Of a stretch of DNA of 64,000 bases, positions 10,406 through 18,132 are shown piece by piece. Every line of letters starts with the position of its first letter. Within the stretch, counting starts at the first letter, position 1. Made by a program: the position numbers and the translations under genes. The notes under the pieces are model-generated. The model was not told the DNA's origin, did not search any database, and saw only the letters and a list, made by a program, of their open reading frames with translations. This stretch comes from Lolliginicoccus lacisalsi (GTDB taxonomy: Bacteria; Actinomycetota; Actinomycetes; Mycobacteriales; Mycobacteriaceae), in NCBI RefSeq assembly GCF_014841105.1, contig NZ_JACYWE010000001.1, positions 507,365 through 571,364 on the forward strand, given 5' to 3'.

Positions 10406-10864
10406 CTAGGGAAGGAGTCCGCCGAGCCATGGCTGGTCGAACCCGAACCAACCGGCCATCAGACCGATCGCCCCCACGAACCACAGCGTGACCACGGTGA
10501 TGACAAACGTCCCGACGGCCCCGGCGACGCGAACAACACCATGCTGGCGCTTGTACCAGGCCATGATCACCCGGTAGCGCTCCAGGGCCTCATGCAGGAT
10601 CCGGCGGGCCCACGCGAACTCCGTGGCGAGAATCCCCAGGCCGGTGAAAACGATCAGCCACCCCGGCCCCGGATAGGGAATAGCGATCACGCCGATCACG
10701 AGGACAACCGCGCCTACCACCCCCACCGTGACCTTGTAGGCCAAGGCAACGAGCGGATGCCGCTTGAACTGTGCCCGGACGGCACGCATCGCCGCTACGG
10801 ATCTGGTGGCGAGGTATCGCCGGCGCGACATCGCCACGGATTGCCGTTCCTTGGTCTGGGTCAT
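10406..10864 (-). CDS. TIGR02611-like small membrane protein (PGPGW motif)
   Basis: A 152-residue membrane protein of unknown function. Two hydrophobic hairpins are visible: VTVGVVGAVVLVIGVIAI followed by the motif PYPGPGWLIVFTGLGILATEFAWA, and a C-terminal pair VAGAVGTFVITVVTLWFVGAIGLMAGW (described here in pieces). The PGPGW loop and the charged linker ILHEALERYR fit a family found across actinobacteria. I chose ATG 10864 (MTQTKERQ) because a purine-rich stretch precedes it and the extra upstream residues look non-coding. It stands alone, upstream of thrS on the same strand. Confidence 0.75.
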   Translation of the reverse strand: MTQTKERQSVAMSRRRYLATRSVAAMRAVRAQFKRHPLVALAYKVTVGVVGAVVLVIGVIAIPYPGPGWLIVFTGLGILATEFAWARRILHEALERYRVIMAWYKRQHGVVRVAGAVGTFVITVVTLWFVGAIGLMAGWFGFDQPWLGGLLP

Positions 10865-11231
10865 CCCGCGCCGAGTCCCTTCCCCGGCCCGGGACCACCG
10901 GCACGCAGCGCCGGGCACCCGGCCGCTCCCCTGCGTCGCAGGGGCGCTGGCACCGCCACGGCGCGCATGGGCTGATGGCTCATGGATTCATTCTGCCGCG
11001 CCAGGACTGCATCACGCCATGAGTTCGTGGCAAGGAGCCCCATAGATTGGCCCTCCCTTTACCTGGGTTCTCCCCCAGCGAACAGGGTATTTCAGACATT
11101 CACCCGATTACGGTCATACCGGGTGGCCCTATTGGGCCAACGACGCAACACTGGAGTCATCGGTGCTCCCGTGCCGTGACATGGCGCGCGGGCATCGTGT
11201 CCATCAAGCACCAAACCCTGGAGGTAGCACC
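10865..11231. other. Intergenic stretch between the PGPGW protein and csbD
   Basis: No gene is supported in these roughly 370 bases. They should hold the divergent promoters for the leftward membrane protein gene and the rightward csbD-like gene. A GGCCCtattGGGCC hairpin lies around 11131-11144, and a stress-type promoter motif is listed separately. The short open frames across it have no ribosome sites and no recognisable homology. Confidence 0.5.
11066..11090 (+). promoter_or_regulatory. Possible SigF/SigB-type promoter upstream of csbD
   Basis: GGTT at 11066-11069 and GGGTAT at 11085-11090 resemble the GGWWT/GGGTAY pattern of stress sigma factors of the SigF class. The spacing of 15 bases is at the short end, and the start codon is about 140 bases away, implying a long leader. 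CsbD-type genes are general-stress genes elsewhere, which makes the match plausible but not proven. Confidence 0.3.
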
Positions 11232-11429
11232 ATGGGTCTCGGAGACAAGATCAGCAACAAGGCGCAGGAACTCAAGGGCAAGACGAAGGAAACCGCCGGC
11301 TCGGCCACCTCCGACGAGGAGCTCAAGGCAGAAGGCCAGGCCGACCAGGCCGAATCCGGCGTCAAGAAGGGCGTGGAGAACGTCAAGGACAAGGCCAACG
11401 AAGCCACCAAGAAGGTAACGGGCGACTAG
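11232..11429 (+). CDS. CsbD family stress-response protein
   Basis: Small, highly charged, probably largely helical or disordered protein of 65 residues: MGLGDKISNKAQELKGKTKE, then a KAEGQADQAESG segment typical of CsbD (KAEGKADQAKG in relatives). CsbD proteins accumulate under general stress under control of alternative sigma factors, with no known biochemical activity. The ATG at 11232 has a GGAGG site five to nine bases upstream, which excludes the longer frame starting at 11163. A strong terminator follows. Confidence 0.85.
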   Translation: MGLGDKISNKAQELKGKTKETAGSATSDEELKAEGQADQAESGVKKGVENVKDKANEATKKVTGD

Positions 11430-11476
11430 CAAGCAGCCCGCGTCCGCCCGTGGACGACACCGCGGGCGCAATGCAC

Positions 11477-11513
11477 GAGGAGCCCCGCACCGGAAATCGG
11501 TGCGGGGCTCCTC
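11477..11513 (+). terminator. Strong intrinsic-type hairpin after csbD
   Basis: A perfect 16-bp stem (11477-11492 with 11498-11513) around the loop GAAAT, about 50 bases after the csbD stop. There is no U-tract, as usual in actinobacteria. It also lies just beyond the 3' end of the leftward tRNA-Val, so it may serve both strands. Confidence 0.75.
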
Positions 11514-11528
11514 CGTGCGGTTATCGTG

Positions 11529-11600
11529 TGGTCCCGGCTGGGATCGAACCAGCGACCTTTCCGGTGTGAACGGAACGCTCTCCCACTGAGCTACGGGACC
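11529..11600 (-). tRNA. tRNA-Val (CAC)
   Basis: On the minus strand a full cloverleaf can be drawn: acceptor GGTCCCG/CGGGACC, D arm GCTC...GAGC, anticodon stem TTCCG/CGGAA with loop TTCACAC giving anticodon CAC, and T arm GCTGG TTCGATC CCAGC. The CCA end is not encoded. It reads codon GTG. Confidence 0.93.
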
Positions 11601-12163
11601 TCATGAGGTTCATGCTTGCTCGCCCGGCACGAGACTTGGTCGTGACGCGGATACCAGGATCCGCCGCGCAGAAACACACGCACGGGTGACAACGAGGTGG
11701 AACATTAGCACGCGGCCCCGAGTTCGCCAAACACGCTCGCGGGGATGCGGTCGCGGGCGTTTGCGCGGCGGCCGCGGTGCCGCTTGGACGGCGGGCTGGA
11801 TGCCGGCTGGATGTCGGCTGGACGGCAAAAGCACCGGAAGTCGGCAAACGCGATAGAAATCGGCCGGGTTTTTCCACGGTTTCTATCGCGTTTGCACCCG
11901 GGCGGGCCCCACCCGGGCGGGCCCCACCCGGGCGGGCCCCAGTCGCCACCAGGTCGGCCGCCGCAAGGGCCACAGCCGGACCCGACCGCCACCCCGCCGG
12001 GCACTGCTTCCGCGAAACCAGCTGTTAACCAGCAGTCCTCCCTGCGGCGAGGCGGCCGACACGCAAGCGCCCCACCCTGGATTTGTCACTCAGCCCCACA
12101 TCCGCTAATGTTCTCAACCGCACCGGCAAACGGGACTGCAAGGAACCGGGAGCAGCGGAGCGT
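11601..12163. other. Intergenic stretch with composite repeat, no gene
   Basis: About 560 bases between the divergent tRNA-Val(CAC) and tRNA-Gly. Overlapping open frames here are proline/glycine/arginine-rich low-complexity translations of the tandem repeats, with no ribosome site, so I do not call a gene. The centre is the composite repeat listed separately (11788-11939). The stretch from about 12100 should carry the promoter of the tRNA-Gly-Cys-Val cluster. Confidence 0.6.
11788..11939. repeat. Composite intergenic repeat, copy A (palindromic core between tandem repeats)
   Basis: The core is an inverted repeat with 16-base arms, GCAAACGCGATAGAAA at 11844-11859 and its exact complement at 11880-11895. 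On its left is the motif GGCAAAAGCACC, preceded by about three imperfect 11-base units (CGGCTGGATGC-like, about 11788-11822). On its right are three perfect 15-base units CACCCGGGCGGGCCC (11895-11939). Copy B at 41820-41892 shares both the GCAAAAGCACC motif and the palindrome arms, with different flanking tandem repeats. The function is unknown. Confidence 0.85.
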
Positions 12164-12236
12164 GCGGATGTAGCGCAGTTGGTAGCGCATCACCTTGCCA
12201 AGGTGAGGGTCGCGGGTTCGAATCCCGTCATCCGCT
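12164..12236 (+). tRNA. tRNA-Gly (GCC)
   Basis: Acceptor GCGGATG/CATCCGC, anticodon stem CACCT/AGGTG with loop TGCCA context giving anticodon GCC, and T arm CGGG TTCGAAT CCCG are all present. It is the first of three closely spaced rightward tRNAs, spaced 25 and 16 bases apart, probably co-transcribed. Confidence 0.94.
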
Positions 12237-12261
12237 CAAGAGGTTGGGCTTGACCCCCTAC

Positions 12262-12332
12262 GGTGGAGTGGCCGAGTGGTGAGGCAACGGCCTGCAAAGC
12301 CGTGCACACGGGTTCGATTCCCGTCTCCACCT
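12262..12332 (+). tRNA. tRNA-Cys (GCA)
   Basis: Acceptor GGTGGAG/CTCCACC, anticodon stem CGGC/GCCG with loop CTGCAAA giving anticodon GCA, and T arm CGGG TTCGATT CCCG. It is the second tRNA of the Gly-Cys-Val cluster. Confidence 0.94.
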
Positions 12333-12348
12333 CTTCTCAGAGGTTCCC

Positions 12349-12423
12349 GCGCGATTAGCTCAGTGGGAGAGCGCTTCCCTGACACGGAAGAGGTCACTGG
12401 TTCAATCCCAGTATCGCGCACCA
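12349..12423 (+). tRNA. tRNA-Val (GAC), CCA encoded
   Basis: Acceptor GCGCGAT/ATCGCGC, anticodon stem TTCC/GGAA with loop CTGACAC giving anticodon GAC, and T arm CTGG TTCAATC CCAG. The discriminator A at 12420 is followed by an encoded CCA (12421-12423). The next gene's ATG begins two bases after this CCA. Confidence 0.94.
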
Positions 12424-12424
12424 T

Positions 12425-12988
12425 ATGTTTCACGATCATGTGCGGGTCGATGATGCAGCTGCGAAGGATGCGGCTGAGGTCAGTCGTGTGGCTGCCATCA
12501 CCTTCCCTCTTGCATGCCCGGCAGCCATGTCCCCGGCGGACATGGCTGCTTTCGTTGATCATCATCTCACCACGGAGAACTTCTCCCGATACATCGCCAG
12601 CGAGAATCATCGCGTGCTGGTGCTGCGCGAATCCTCGAGCATCGTCGGCTACGCGCTCTTCGCGCTCGACTCGCCACCGGACCCGAGTACCGCCCACCTC
12701 AGCGATCCTGCGATCAGCGAGGCCTCGGGAACGGCGGAGCTCAGCAAGTTCTACCTGCTGCCCAATCATCATGGCCGCGGCCACGCCACGCTCCTGATGC
12801 GGCATGTGCTCGCCGCCGCCCGCCCACACCAGCAGCGCATCTGGCTGGGCGTGAACCACGAGAATCATCGGGCGCAATCGTTCTACCAGCGCAACGGGTT
12901 CATACAGGTCGGTAGGCGGGACTTCGCGGTGGGCGCGAGCACCGAGCACGATTTCCTCCTCGCGCGCCCGCTCGGCCCTTGCCGCTGA
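12425..12988 (+). CDS. GNAT family N-acetyltransferase
   Basis: Acetyl-CoA-dependent N-acetyltransferase of 187 residues with unknown acceptor. The acetyl-CoA-binding motif A is in LSKFYLLPNHHGRGHATLLM (Q/RxxGxG/A type, about residues 104-123), followed by LGVNHENHRAQSFYQRNGF, the usual motif B. The first strand VRVDDAAAKDAAEVSRVA belongs to the fold, so translation must begin close to ATG 12425, which abuts the tRNA-Val CCA end and lacks a ribosome site. M. tuberculosis has a GNAT gene at the same place upstream of zapE (Rv2669). Confidence 0.82.
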   Translation: MFHDHVRVDDAAAKDAAEVSRVAAITFPLACPAAMSPADMAAFVDHHLTTENFSRYIASENHRVLVLRESSSIVGYALFALDSPPDPSTAHLSDPAISEASGTAELSKFYLLPNHHGRGHATLLMRHVLAAARPHQQRIWLGVNHENHRAQSFYQRNGFIQVGRRDFAVGASTEHDFLLARPLGPCR

Positions 12989-13002
12989 GCATAGCGCCGT
13001 GA

Positions 13003-14022
13003 TCAGCTCGTGGCGCGTGCCTGCTCGCCGAAGCGGGAGAGCGCGAGCAGCCGGGAAGTGGCGCGCAAATACTTCTTGCGATATCCGCCGGCGAGCATTT
13101 CCTCGGTGAAGATCTCGTCGAGCTTGGAGCCGGACACGATGACGGGGATGCTCGCGTCGTAGAGGCGGTCAGCGAGGACCACGAAGCGCAGCGCCACGGC
13201 TTGGTCCTGCGCAGGGTGGACGTCCTTCAGGAACACCGCGGTGACCCCATCGACGAGCTTTCCGTAGCGCGAGGGGTGCAGCGTGGACAGGTGCTTGCAC
13301 AGCTCATCGAAGTCATCGAGAGTAGCGCCCTCGGTCCGCGCGGCGCGCTCCTCGAGCTCCTCGCTGGAGATCGGCTCCGGGGCGGGGGGAAGGTCGCGGT
13401 GCCGGTAGTCGGGGCCGTCGATGCGCACGGTCTCGAACACCGAGGCGAGCTTGCGGATCTCGCGGAGGAAGTCCTGGGCCGCGAACCGACCCTCGCCGAG
13501 CTGGCCGGGCAGGGTGTTGGAGGTCGCGACGATCGATACGCCTCGCTCCGCGAGCTCGGTGAGCAGGCGCGAGACGAGCATGGTGTCACCGGGATCGTCG
13601 AGCTCGAACTCGTCGATGCACAGCACTGAATGGCCCGAGAGCTCCTCGACGGCCTTCATGAATCCGAGCGCCCCGACCACGTGGGTGAGCTCGACGAAAG
13701 TACCGAACGACTTCGGCTCGGGCACCTCGTGGTAGATCGACGCGAGAAGGTGGGTCTTGCCCACGCCGAAGCCACCGTCGAGGTAGAGCCCCGCGCCAAC
13801 GGTGTTCTTCTTGCCGAAGAGCTTCTTCTTGCCGTTGCGCTTCTGGTTGACGGTCCGGGCGAACTCGCGCGCGGCATCGACCGCTTCTGCCTGCGAGGGT
13901 TCCGCGGGATCGGGGATGTACGAGTCGAAGCTCACCTCGTTGAACATCGCGGGCGGCACCAGTTGGGCCACCAGTTGGTCGGCGGGGATCACCGGTTTGC
14001 GGTCGACAAGGCGTGCGGTCAT
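13003..14022 (-). CDS. zapE: Cell division protein ZapE (AFG1-like ATPase)
   Basis: P-loop ATPase of the ZapE/AFG1 family, which in E. coli modulates the Z ring; the role in actinobacteria is untested here. Walker A is LDGGFGVGKTHLLAS (about residues 80-95) and Walker B is SVLCIDEFELDDPGD. The 339-residue length is usual. I start at ATG 14022 (MTARLVDRKPVI); a TTG two codons upstream is less likely. It is divergent from the RibD-like gene, sharing a 34-base gap, and convergent with the GNAT gene. Confidence 0.9.
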   Translation of the reverse strand: MTARLVDRKPVIPADQLVAQLVPPAMFNEVSFDSYIPDPAEPSQAEAVDAAREFARTVNQKRNGKKKLFGKKNTVGAGLYLDGGFGVGKTHLLASIYHEVPEPKSFGTFVELTHVVGALGFMKAVEELSGHSVLCIDEFELDDPGDTMLVSRLLTELAERGVSIVATSNTLPGQLGEGRFAAQDFLREIRKLASVFETVRIDGPDYRHRDLPPAPEPISSEELEERAARTEGATLDDFDELCKHLSTLHPSRYGKLVDGVTAVFLKDVHPAQDQAVALRFVVLADRLYDASIPVIVSGSKLDEIFTEEMLAGGYRKKYLRATSRLLALSRFGEQARATS

Positions 14023-14056
14023 TGCCAAATCCTATCGACGTGGGCAGATTGGCAGT

Positions 14057-14818
14057 GTGCCCACTCCCCTTTCTGCGATCCAGTTCACAGCATCGAGCGC
14101 CGCGCCGGACCTCCCACGGCTCTACCAGTATCCCGAGAGTCCTTGCCTGCGAGTCAACTTCGTCTCCAGCATCGACGGCGCCGCGATGATCGACGGAGCG
14201 TCGGCTGGATTGTCCAGTCCGCTCGACAAGAAGATCTTCGGGCTGCTGCGCGAGCTCGCGGACGTGGTGATCGTGGGCGCGGGCACGGCGCGCGCCGAGG
14301 GCTACTCCGGGGCACGGATCGATTCCGGAGCGCGGCAGCTGCGCGTCGAGCGGGGCCAGCAGCCGGTACCCCCGATCGCTGTGGTGACGGGCCGGGCCGA
14401 CCTGGACCCGGAGCACACCTTGTTCACCAGCACCGAGGTGCCGCCGATGGTGCTCACCAGCAGCGAGGCCGCCCACGGTAGGAAGCAGCGCCTCCGGGAC
14501 GCGGGCGGCGACGTCATCGAGCTCGAGCCCCGCGAGGGGCATGCGGTGCACCCGGGCGATGTGCTGGCGGCGCTGCGGGAGCGGGGTCTCGGGCGCATGC
14601 TGTGCGAGGGCGGGCCGTCCCTGCTCGGAGCGATGCTGCGCCATGACCTCGTGGACGAGCTATGCCTCACCATCGCGCCCGTGCTCGTGGGCGGGGACGC
14701 GCCACGGATCGCGGTGGACACGACGGCTGTGGCGCACCGGATGCGGCTCGCGCATACCCTGGCAGACGGCGACGGATCATTGTTCACGCGATGGGCGCGC
14801 GCGGACCAGGAGAAGTAG
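14057..14818 (+). CDS. Pyrimidine reductase family protein (RibD C-terminal domain)
   Basis: NADPH-dependent reductase domain of the RibD/dihydrofolate-reductase fold, without the deaminase domain; 253 residues. Motifs: RVNFVSSIDGAAMIDG, LRELADVVIVGAGTARAEGY, and the cofactor loop MLCEGGPSLLGAML. The M. tuberculosis counterpart in the same place (Rv2671) has been reported as a RibD-like protein with dihydrofolate reductase-type activity; whether this one acts in riboflavin or folate metabolism cannot be read from sequence. The GTG at 14057 starts just before the homology (MPTPLSAIQF). Confidence 0.88.
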   Translation: MPTPLSAIQFTASSAAPDLPRLYQYPESPCLRVNFVSSIDGAAMIDGASAGLSSPLDKKIFGLLRELADVVIVGAGTARAEGYSGARIDSGARQLRVERGQQPVPPIAVVTGRADLDPEHTLFTSTEVPPMVLTSSEAAHGRKQRLRDAGGDVIELEPREGHAVHPGDVLAALRERGLGRMLCEGGPSLLGAMLRHDLVDELCLTIAPVLVGGDAPRIAVDTTAVAHRMRLAHTLADGDGSLFTRWARADQEK

Positions 14819-14826
14819 GGAGCATC

Positions 14827-16404
14827 GTGCCAACTAGGCATTCACTGATCGCGGTGGCACTCGTCGCGAGCTGCGCGCTGGTCACATCGTGCGGCTCGGT
14901 CCCCTCGGAGCGCCCGCCGCTCGCGATCGATCGGGGCGCGGCGCCAGCCGCAGGCAGCGTGGACGGTCCAGTCGCTCCCCCAGGCCTGTCGGTACCGGAC
15001 AGCGACCTGGCCTGGACGGAGTGCGGCGGCGAGATAACCGCCACGCATGAGCTGCCGCCGCTGCCACCCGGCGTCCAGCTCGACTGCGCCACCCTCATCG
15101 TTCCCGTTGATCACTCCGGCAGGCTTGGCGAGCCGATCGAGCTGGGCCTCGCGCGGGCCCGCCTCGAGGGGACGCCGATCGACGCCGCGCCGCTGGTGCT
15201 GACCACCAGTACCGCGCAAGCATCCTCCCGCGCCCTAGCGACGATGGCCGCCGACTCCTCGCCCCTGATCGCCTCCCGCCCAGTGGTTGCCGTCGATCGG
15301 CGCGGCACCGGGCGCTCCACGCCGATCAGTTGCCTCAGCCAGGGGCTGATCGAGGAGCACATCGACCTGACGCGCGATGCCGAGGACATCGCGGACCGCA
15401 CCGCCGCGGTCGCCCGGATCAGCCGGGAGTCCACGCTCTCCTGCACCGATCAGCTCGAGCCGATGGAGACGTTCTTCACGGTGGAGAACGCAGCACGGGA
15501 TCTCGAGCTGCTGCGTGCTGAATGGGGGCTCGACAGGCTCGCCCTCGTCGGGTCCGGGGACGGCGCGACGCTCGCGCTCACCTACGCCGCCTTGTTCCCG
15601 GAGAACGTCTCGCGGCTCGTCCTCGACTCGCCCTTGGCGATGCCTGCCACACCGCCTTCGATCCCGGGGAGCGACAACCTCGCCCGCGCCAAGCAGCAAT
15701 CCGAGGGCGCCGAGGCGGCGATGGGAGCGTTCGCCGCGCACTGCACCGCCACCGATTGCGCGCTCGGCGCCGATCCGATCGCCACGATCGAGGAGATGAT
15801 CGCTGACGCCCGCGCCGGCAGGCTCGGCTTCGTCACCCCAGGAACGATCATCAGCACCACCATCGGGCTGCTCGGCGACAGCAATGGCACCGCCGAGCAA
15901 CGCATGGACACCCTTGCCGGTGCGCTCGCGCAAGCACGCAACCGGCAGCCCGCGGAGCTGCTGCGCCTGAGCCTGATCCAGCATGCCGCGGCCTCCTCCG
16001 ACGGCCAATACATCGGCCAGTGCAGCGACACCCTTTCCCGGGCCACCGCCGCGGACGTCCAGGAGCGCGCGGAGCAGTGGCGCATCGACCATCCGATCGT
16101 GGGCGATCAGTTGCTGCTGCGCACGTTGCTGTGCACGTCCTGGCCGACCATCGAGCTTGTCCCCACCGAGCTCGAGGCACCGTTGCCGACGATGCTGCTC
16201 GAGGGGACGCGGGATCCGCGATCAGGGGCAGGCACCATTCGCGAGCTGCGCGGGCAGCTCCTCGCCAACGGTTCCTCCGTGTCCAGCGTGACCTGGCAGG
16301 GCATTGGTCATGGCGCGGTGATCAACTCCGCGTGCGCGGCAGAACAGATTGCGTTCTTCGTCACGGATGGGCAGGGTCCAGCTGCGACGACCTGCCCCCG
16401 ATGA
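14827..16404 (+). CDS. Secreted alpha/beta-hydrolase-like lipoprotein
   Basis: A 525-residue protein with a lipoprotein signal: hydrophobic LIAVALVASCALVTSC with Cys as the +1 residue of LVTSC. The mature part looks like the tripeptidyl aminopeptidase/proline iminopeptidase type of alpha/beta hydrolase: VVAVDRRGTGRS (oxyanion region), AARDLELLRAEWGLDRLALVG and a late GIGHGAV that could provide the His. The expected GxSxG elbow reads GSGDGA, with Gly where the Ser nucleophile should be. GTG 14827 has GGGAG four bases upstream. It lies between the RibD-like gene and aftC as in M. tuberculosis (Rv2672). Confidence 0.8.
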   Translation: MPTRHSLIAVALVASCALVTSCGSVPSERPPLAIDRGAAPAAGSVDGPVAPPGLSVPDSDLAWTECGGEITATHELPPLPPGVQLDCATLIVPVDHSGRLGEPIELGLARARLEGTPIDAAPLVLTTSTAQASSRALATMAADSSPLIASRPVVAVDRRGTGRSTPISCLSQGLIEEHIDLTRDAEDIADRTAAVARISRESTLSCTDQLEPMETFFTVENAARDLELLRAEWGLDRLALVGSGDGATLALTYAALFPENVSRLVLDSPLAMPATPPSIPGSDNLARAKQQSEGAEAAMGAFAAHCTATDCALGADPIATIEEMIADARAGRLGFVTPGTIISTTIGLLGDSNGTAEQRMDTLAGALAQARNRQPAELLRLSLIQHAAASSDGQYIGQCSDTLSRATAADVQERAEQWRIDHPIVGDQLLLRTLLCTSWPTIELVPTELEAPLPTMLLEGTRDPRSGAGTIRELRGQLLANGSSVSSVTWQGIGHGAVINSACAAEQIAFFVTDGQGPAATTCPR

Positions 16405-16460
16405 CCCCGCCACTGGGTGTCATGCAGCGAAGCACGTCCGACTTGGGGTAGTTTACCTGC

Positions 16461-17753
16461 GTGTTTCCCTCACAGTTGACGTCACGAACTCCCCTGACCA
16501 CGGCGGGCATCATCACGATGGTGGCATGGCCCTTTGCGGTCCTGACGGTGATCCACCGGACGATCATCCTGGCGTTCAACGGTGCGGTGACCAACGACTT
16601 CCTGCCGATCTATACCGCCGCGACGAACTTCCTCAACAACCGCGATGTGTATCTCGACAATTTCAACTGGACGCATCCGCATTACCTGTATCCACCAAGC
16701 GGAACACTGATGATCTCGCCGCTCGGGTACATGGACTATGACATCGCGCGGCGCACCTACATCATCATTAATGCTGTCGCGGTGCTGATCGCGGCGTACT
16801 ACCTGCTGAAGCTGTTCGGCTTCGGCATCCGGTCGGTCGCGTTCCCCGTGACGGTGCTCGCGATGTTCAGCACCGAGTCCGTGTCGAATACCTTGATCTA
16901 TACCAACATGAATGGGCTGATCTTCCTCGCCGAGGTCCTGTTCATCAAGTTCCTCCTCGAGCGGCGCCTATGGTGGGCCGGCGTGCCGATGGGCCTGACC
17001 ATCGCGATCAAACCGATCCTGCTACCGCTTCTCGTTTTCCCCTTCCTCAAGAAGCAATGGCAACCATTCATGGGGGCCCTCGGAATACCCATCGTGCTGC
17101 TCACCATCGCCTGGCCGCTCTCAAAGGATCCGGCGCGCTTTGTCCGCGAGACCGCTCCCTACCTCGCGGAGTCGCGCGACTACTTCAACAGCGCCATCTC
17201 CGGCAATGCTGTCTACTACGGCCTGCCGGATTGGCTAGTGCTCGGGCTGCGCGGCGGAATGTCCGTGATCGTGCTCATCTCGCTGTGGCTGCTCTTCCGC
17301 TACTACCGCCACGAGGAACTGTTCTTCCTCTGCACCGCGGCCAGCGTGATCCTCACCGCGCAGTTCCTCATTGGATCGCTCGGCCAGATGTACTACTCGA
17401 TGCTGATCTTCCCGCTCCTGATGACCGTGGTGATGCGCAACTCGGTCGTCCGCAACTGGCCGGCCTGGCTCGCCGCCTACGGATTCCTCACGTTCGACAT
17501 GTGGTACTCGGTGCCGTGGCGGCACTTCGGCGAGGCGGCGCAGTTCCTCCGCACCACCTTCGGCTGGTCGCTCATCCTCATCGTGGTGTTCGTCGTGCTC
17601 ATCAACCGCTGGCTTGACGCCCGCCGCCTCGGCACGCTCCACGAGGGACTCGATCCGCCGTACATCCGCGACGATGTCGAGTACAGCAAAATCCCGGAAC
17701 GCTACCGGTACCCGGAGGGGCGGCCCGGCGACAAGGCTGACGTGGCGGAGTAG
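16461..17753 (+). CDS. aftC: Alpha-(1->3)-arabinofuranosyltransferase AftC-like (GT87/DUF2029)
   Basis: Polytopic membrane glycosyltransferase that in mycobacteria adds alpha-1,3 branches to arabinan of arabinogalactan and lipoarabinomannan, using decaprenyl-phosphoryl-arabinose. Among 430 residues there are about ten hydrophobic segments. An acidic loop after the first helix (NGAVTNDFLPIYTAA, Asp near residue 46) and YPPSGTLMISPLG fit the GT-C class. The position after the Rv2672-like hydrolase matches Rv2673 (AftC). GTG 16461 follows a TAGTTT box by only six bases, so the transcript may be leaderless. Confidence 0.87.
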   Translation: MFPSQLTSRTPLTTAGIITMVAWPFAVLTVIHRTIILAFNGAVTNDFLPIYTAATNFLNNRDVYLDNFNWTHPHYLYPPSGTLMISPLGYMDYDIARRTYIIINAVAVLIAAYYLLKLFGFGIRSVAFPVTVLAMFSTESVSNTLIYTNMNGLIFLAEVLFIKFLLERRLWWAGVPMGLTIAIKPILLPLLVFPFLKKQWQPFMGALGIPIVLLTIAWPLSKDPARFVRETAPYLAESRDYFNSAISGNAVYYGLPDWLVLGLRGGMSVIVLISLWLLFRYYRHEELFFLCTAASVILTAQFLIGSLGQMYYSMLIFPLLMTVVMRNSVVRNWPAWLAAYGFLTFDMWYSVPWRHFGEAAQFLRTTFGWSLILIVVFVVLINRWLDARRLGTLHEGLDPPYIRDDVEYSKIPERYRYPEGRPGDKADVAE

Positions 17754-18132
17754 CTGGGCATCCCCCATACGGTTGCGAAGGGCATGCCGTGAAGGCATAG
17801 CGCGGGCACATTTGGATACAGGTTTCGTGACCACAATACTGCAGCTGATTGCCCTGAAATTCGAAATATCGCACGCAAACGTGCTCCTGCCCCGCTAGCC
17901 GCCTGGCCATCGCTCGCCAAATCTGATGACGGCTGGCCGCAACGCCGGGCCGCGGGGCAATTCCAGTTCTCCCCGGAAACTGACAAGGAGTGGCCCGAAC
18001 CCCACCGCGCGTACGGAGTTCATGGCGCGATCGTTTCCTAAACCACTAACCGCAAAAACCGCTGCAACTTTCACCTAGCCACGCCTCACCACTGAGACCC
18101 TCCGAACATCAAAAAGTGGCGCAGATTCGACT
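17754..18132. other. Intergenic stretch at the left border of the low-GC islet
   Basis: Nothing coding is supported in these 379 bases. Composition shifts from high GC to much lower GC across it. The only structure I see is a small ATGCC/GGCAT hairpin near 17784-17798, possibly a weak terminator for aftC. No tRNA, direct repeat or integrase remnant was recognised. Confidence 0.4.

Noticed and set aside
8171-10975. A 934-codon open frame on the plus strand opposite thrS
   Set aside because: It is the antisense shadow of thrS, with His/Arg/Leu-rich translation and no domain; thrS on the minus strand is unambiguous.
11521-12173. Several Pro/Gly/Arg-rich open frames on both strands
   Set aside because: They are translations of tandem repeats and overlap a tRNA gene; composition is unlike real proteins in the window.
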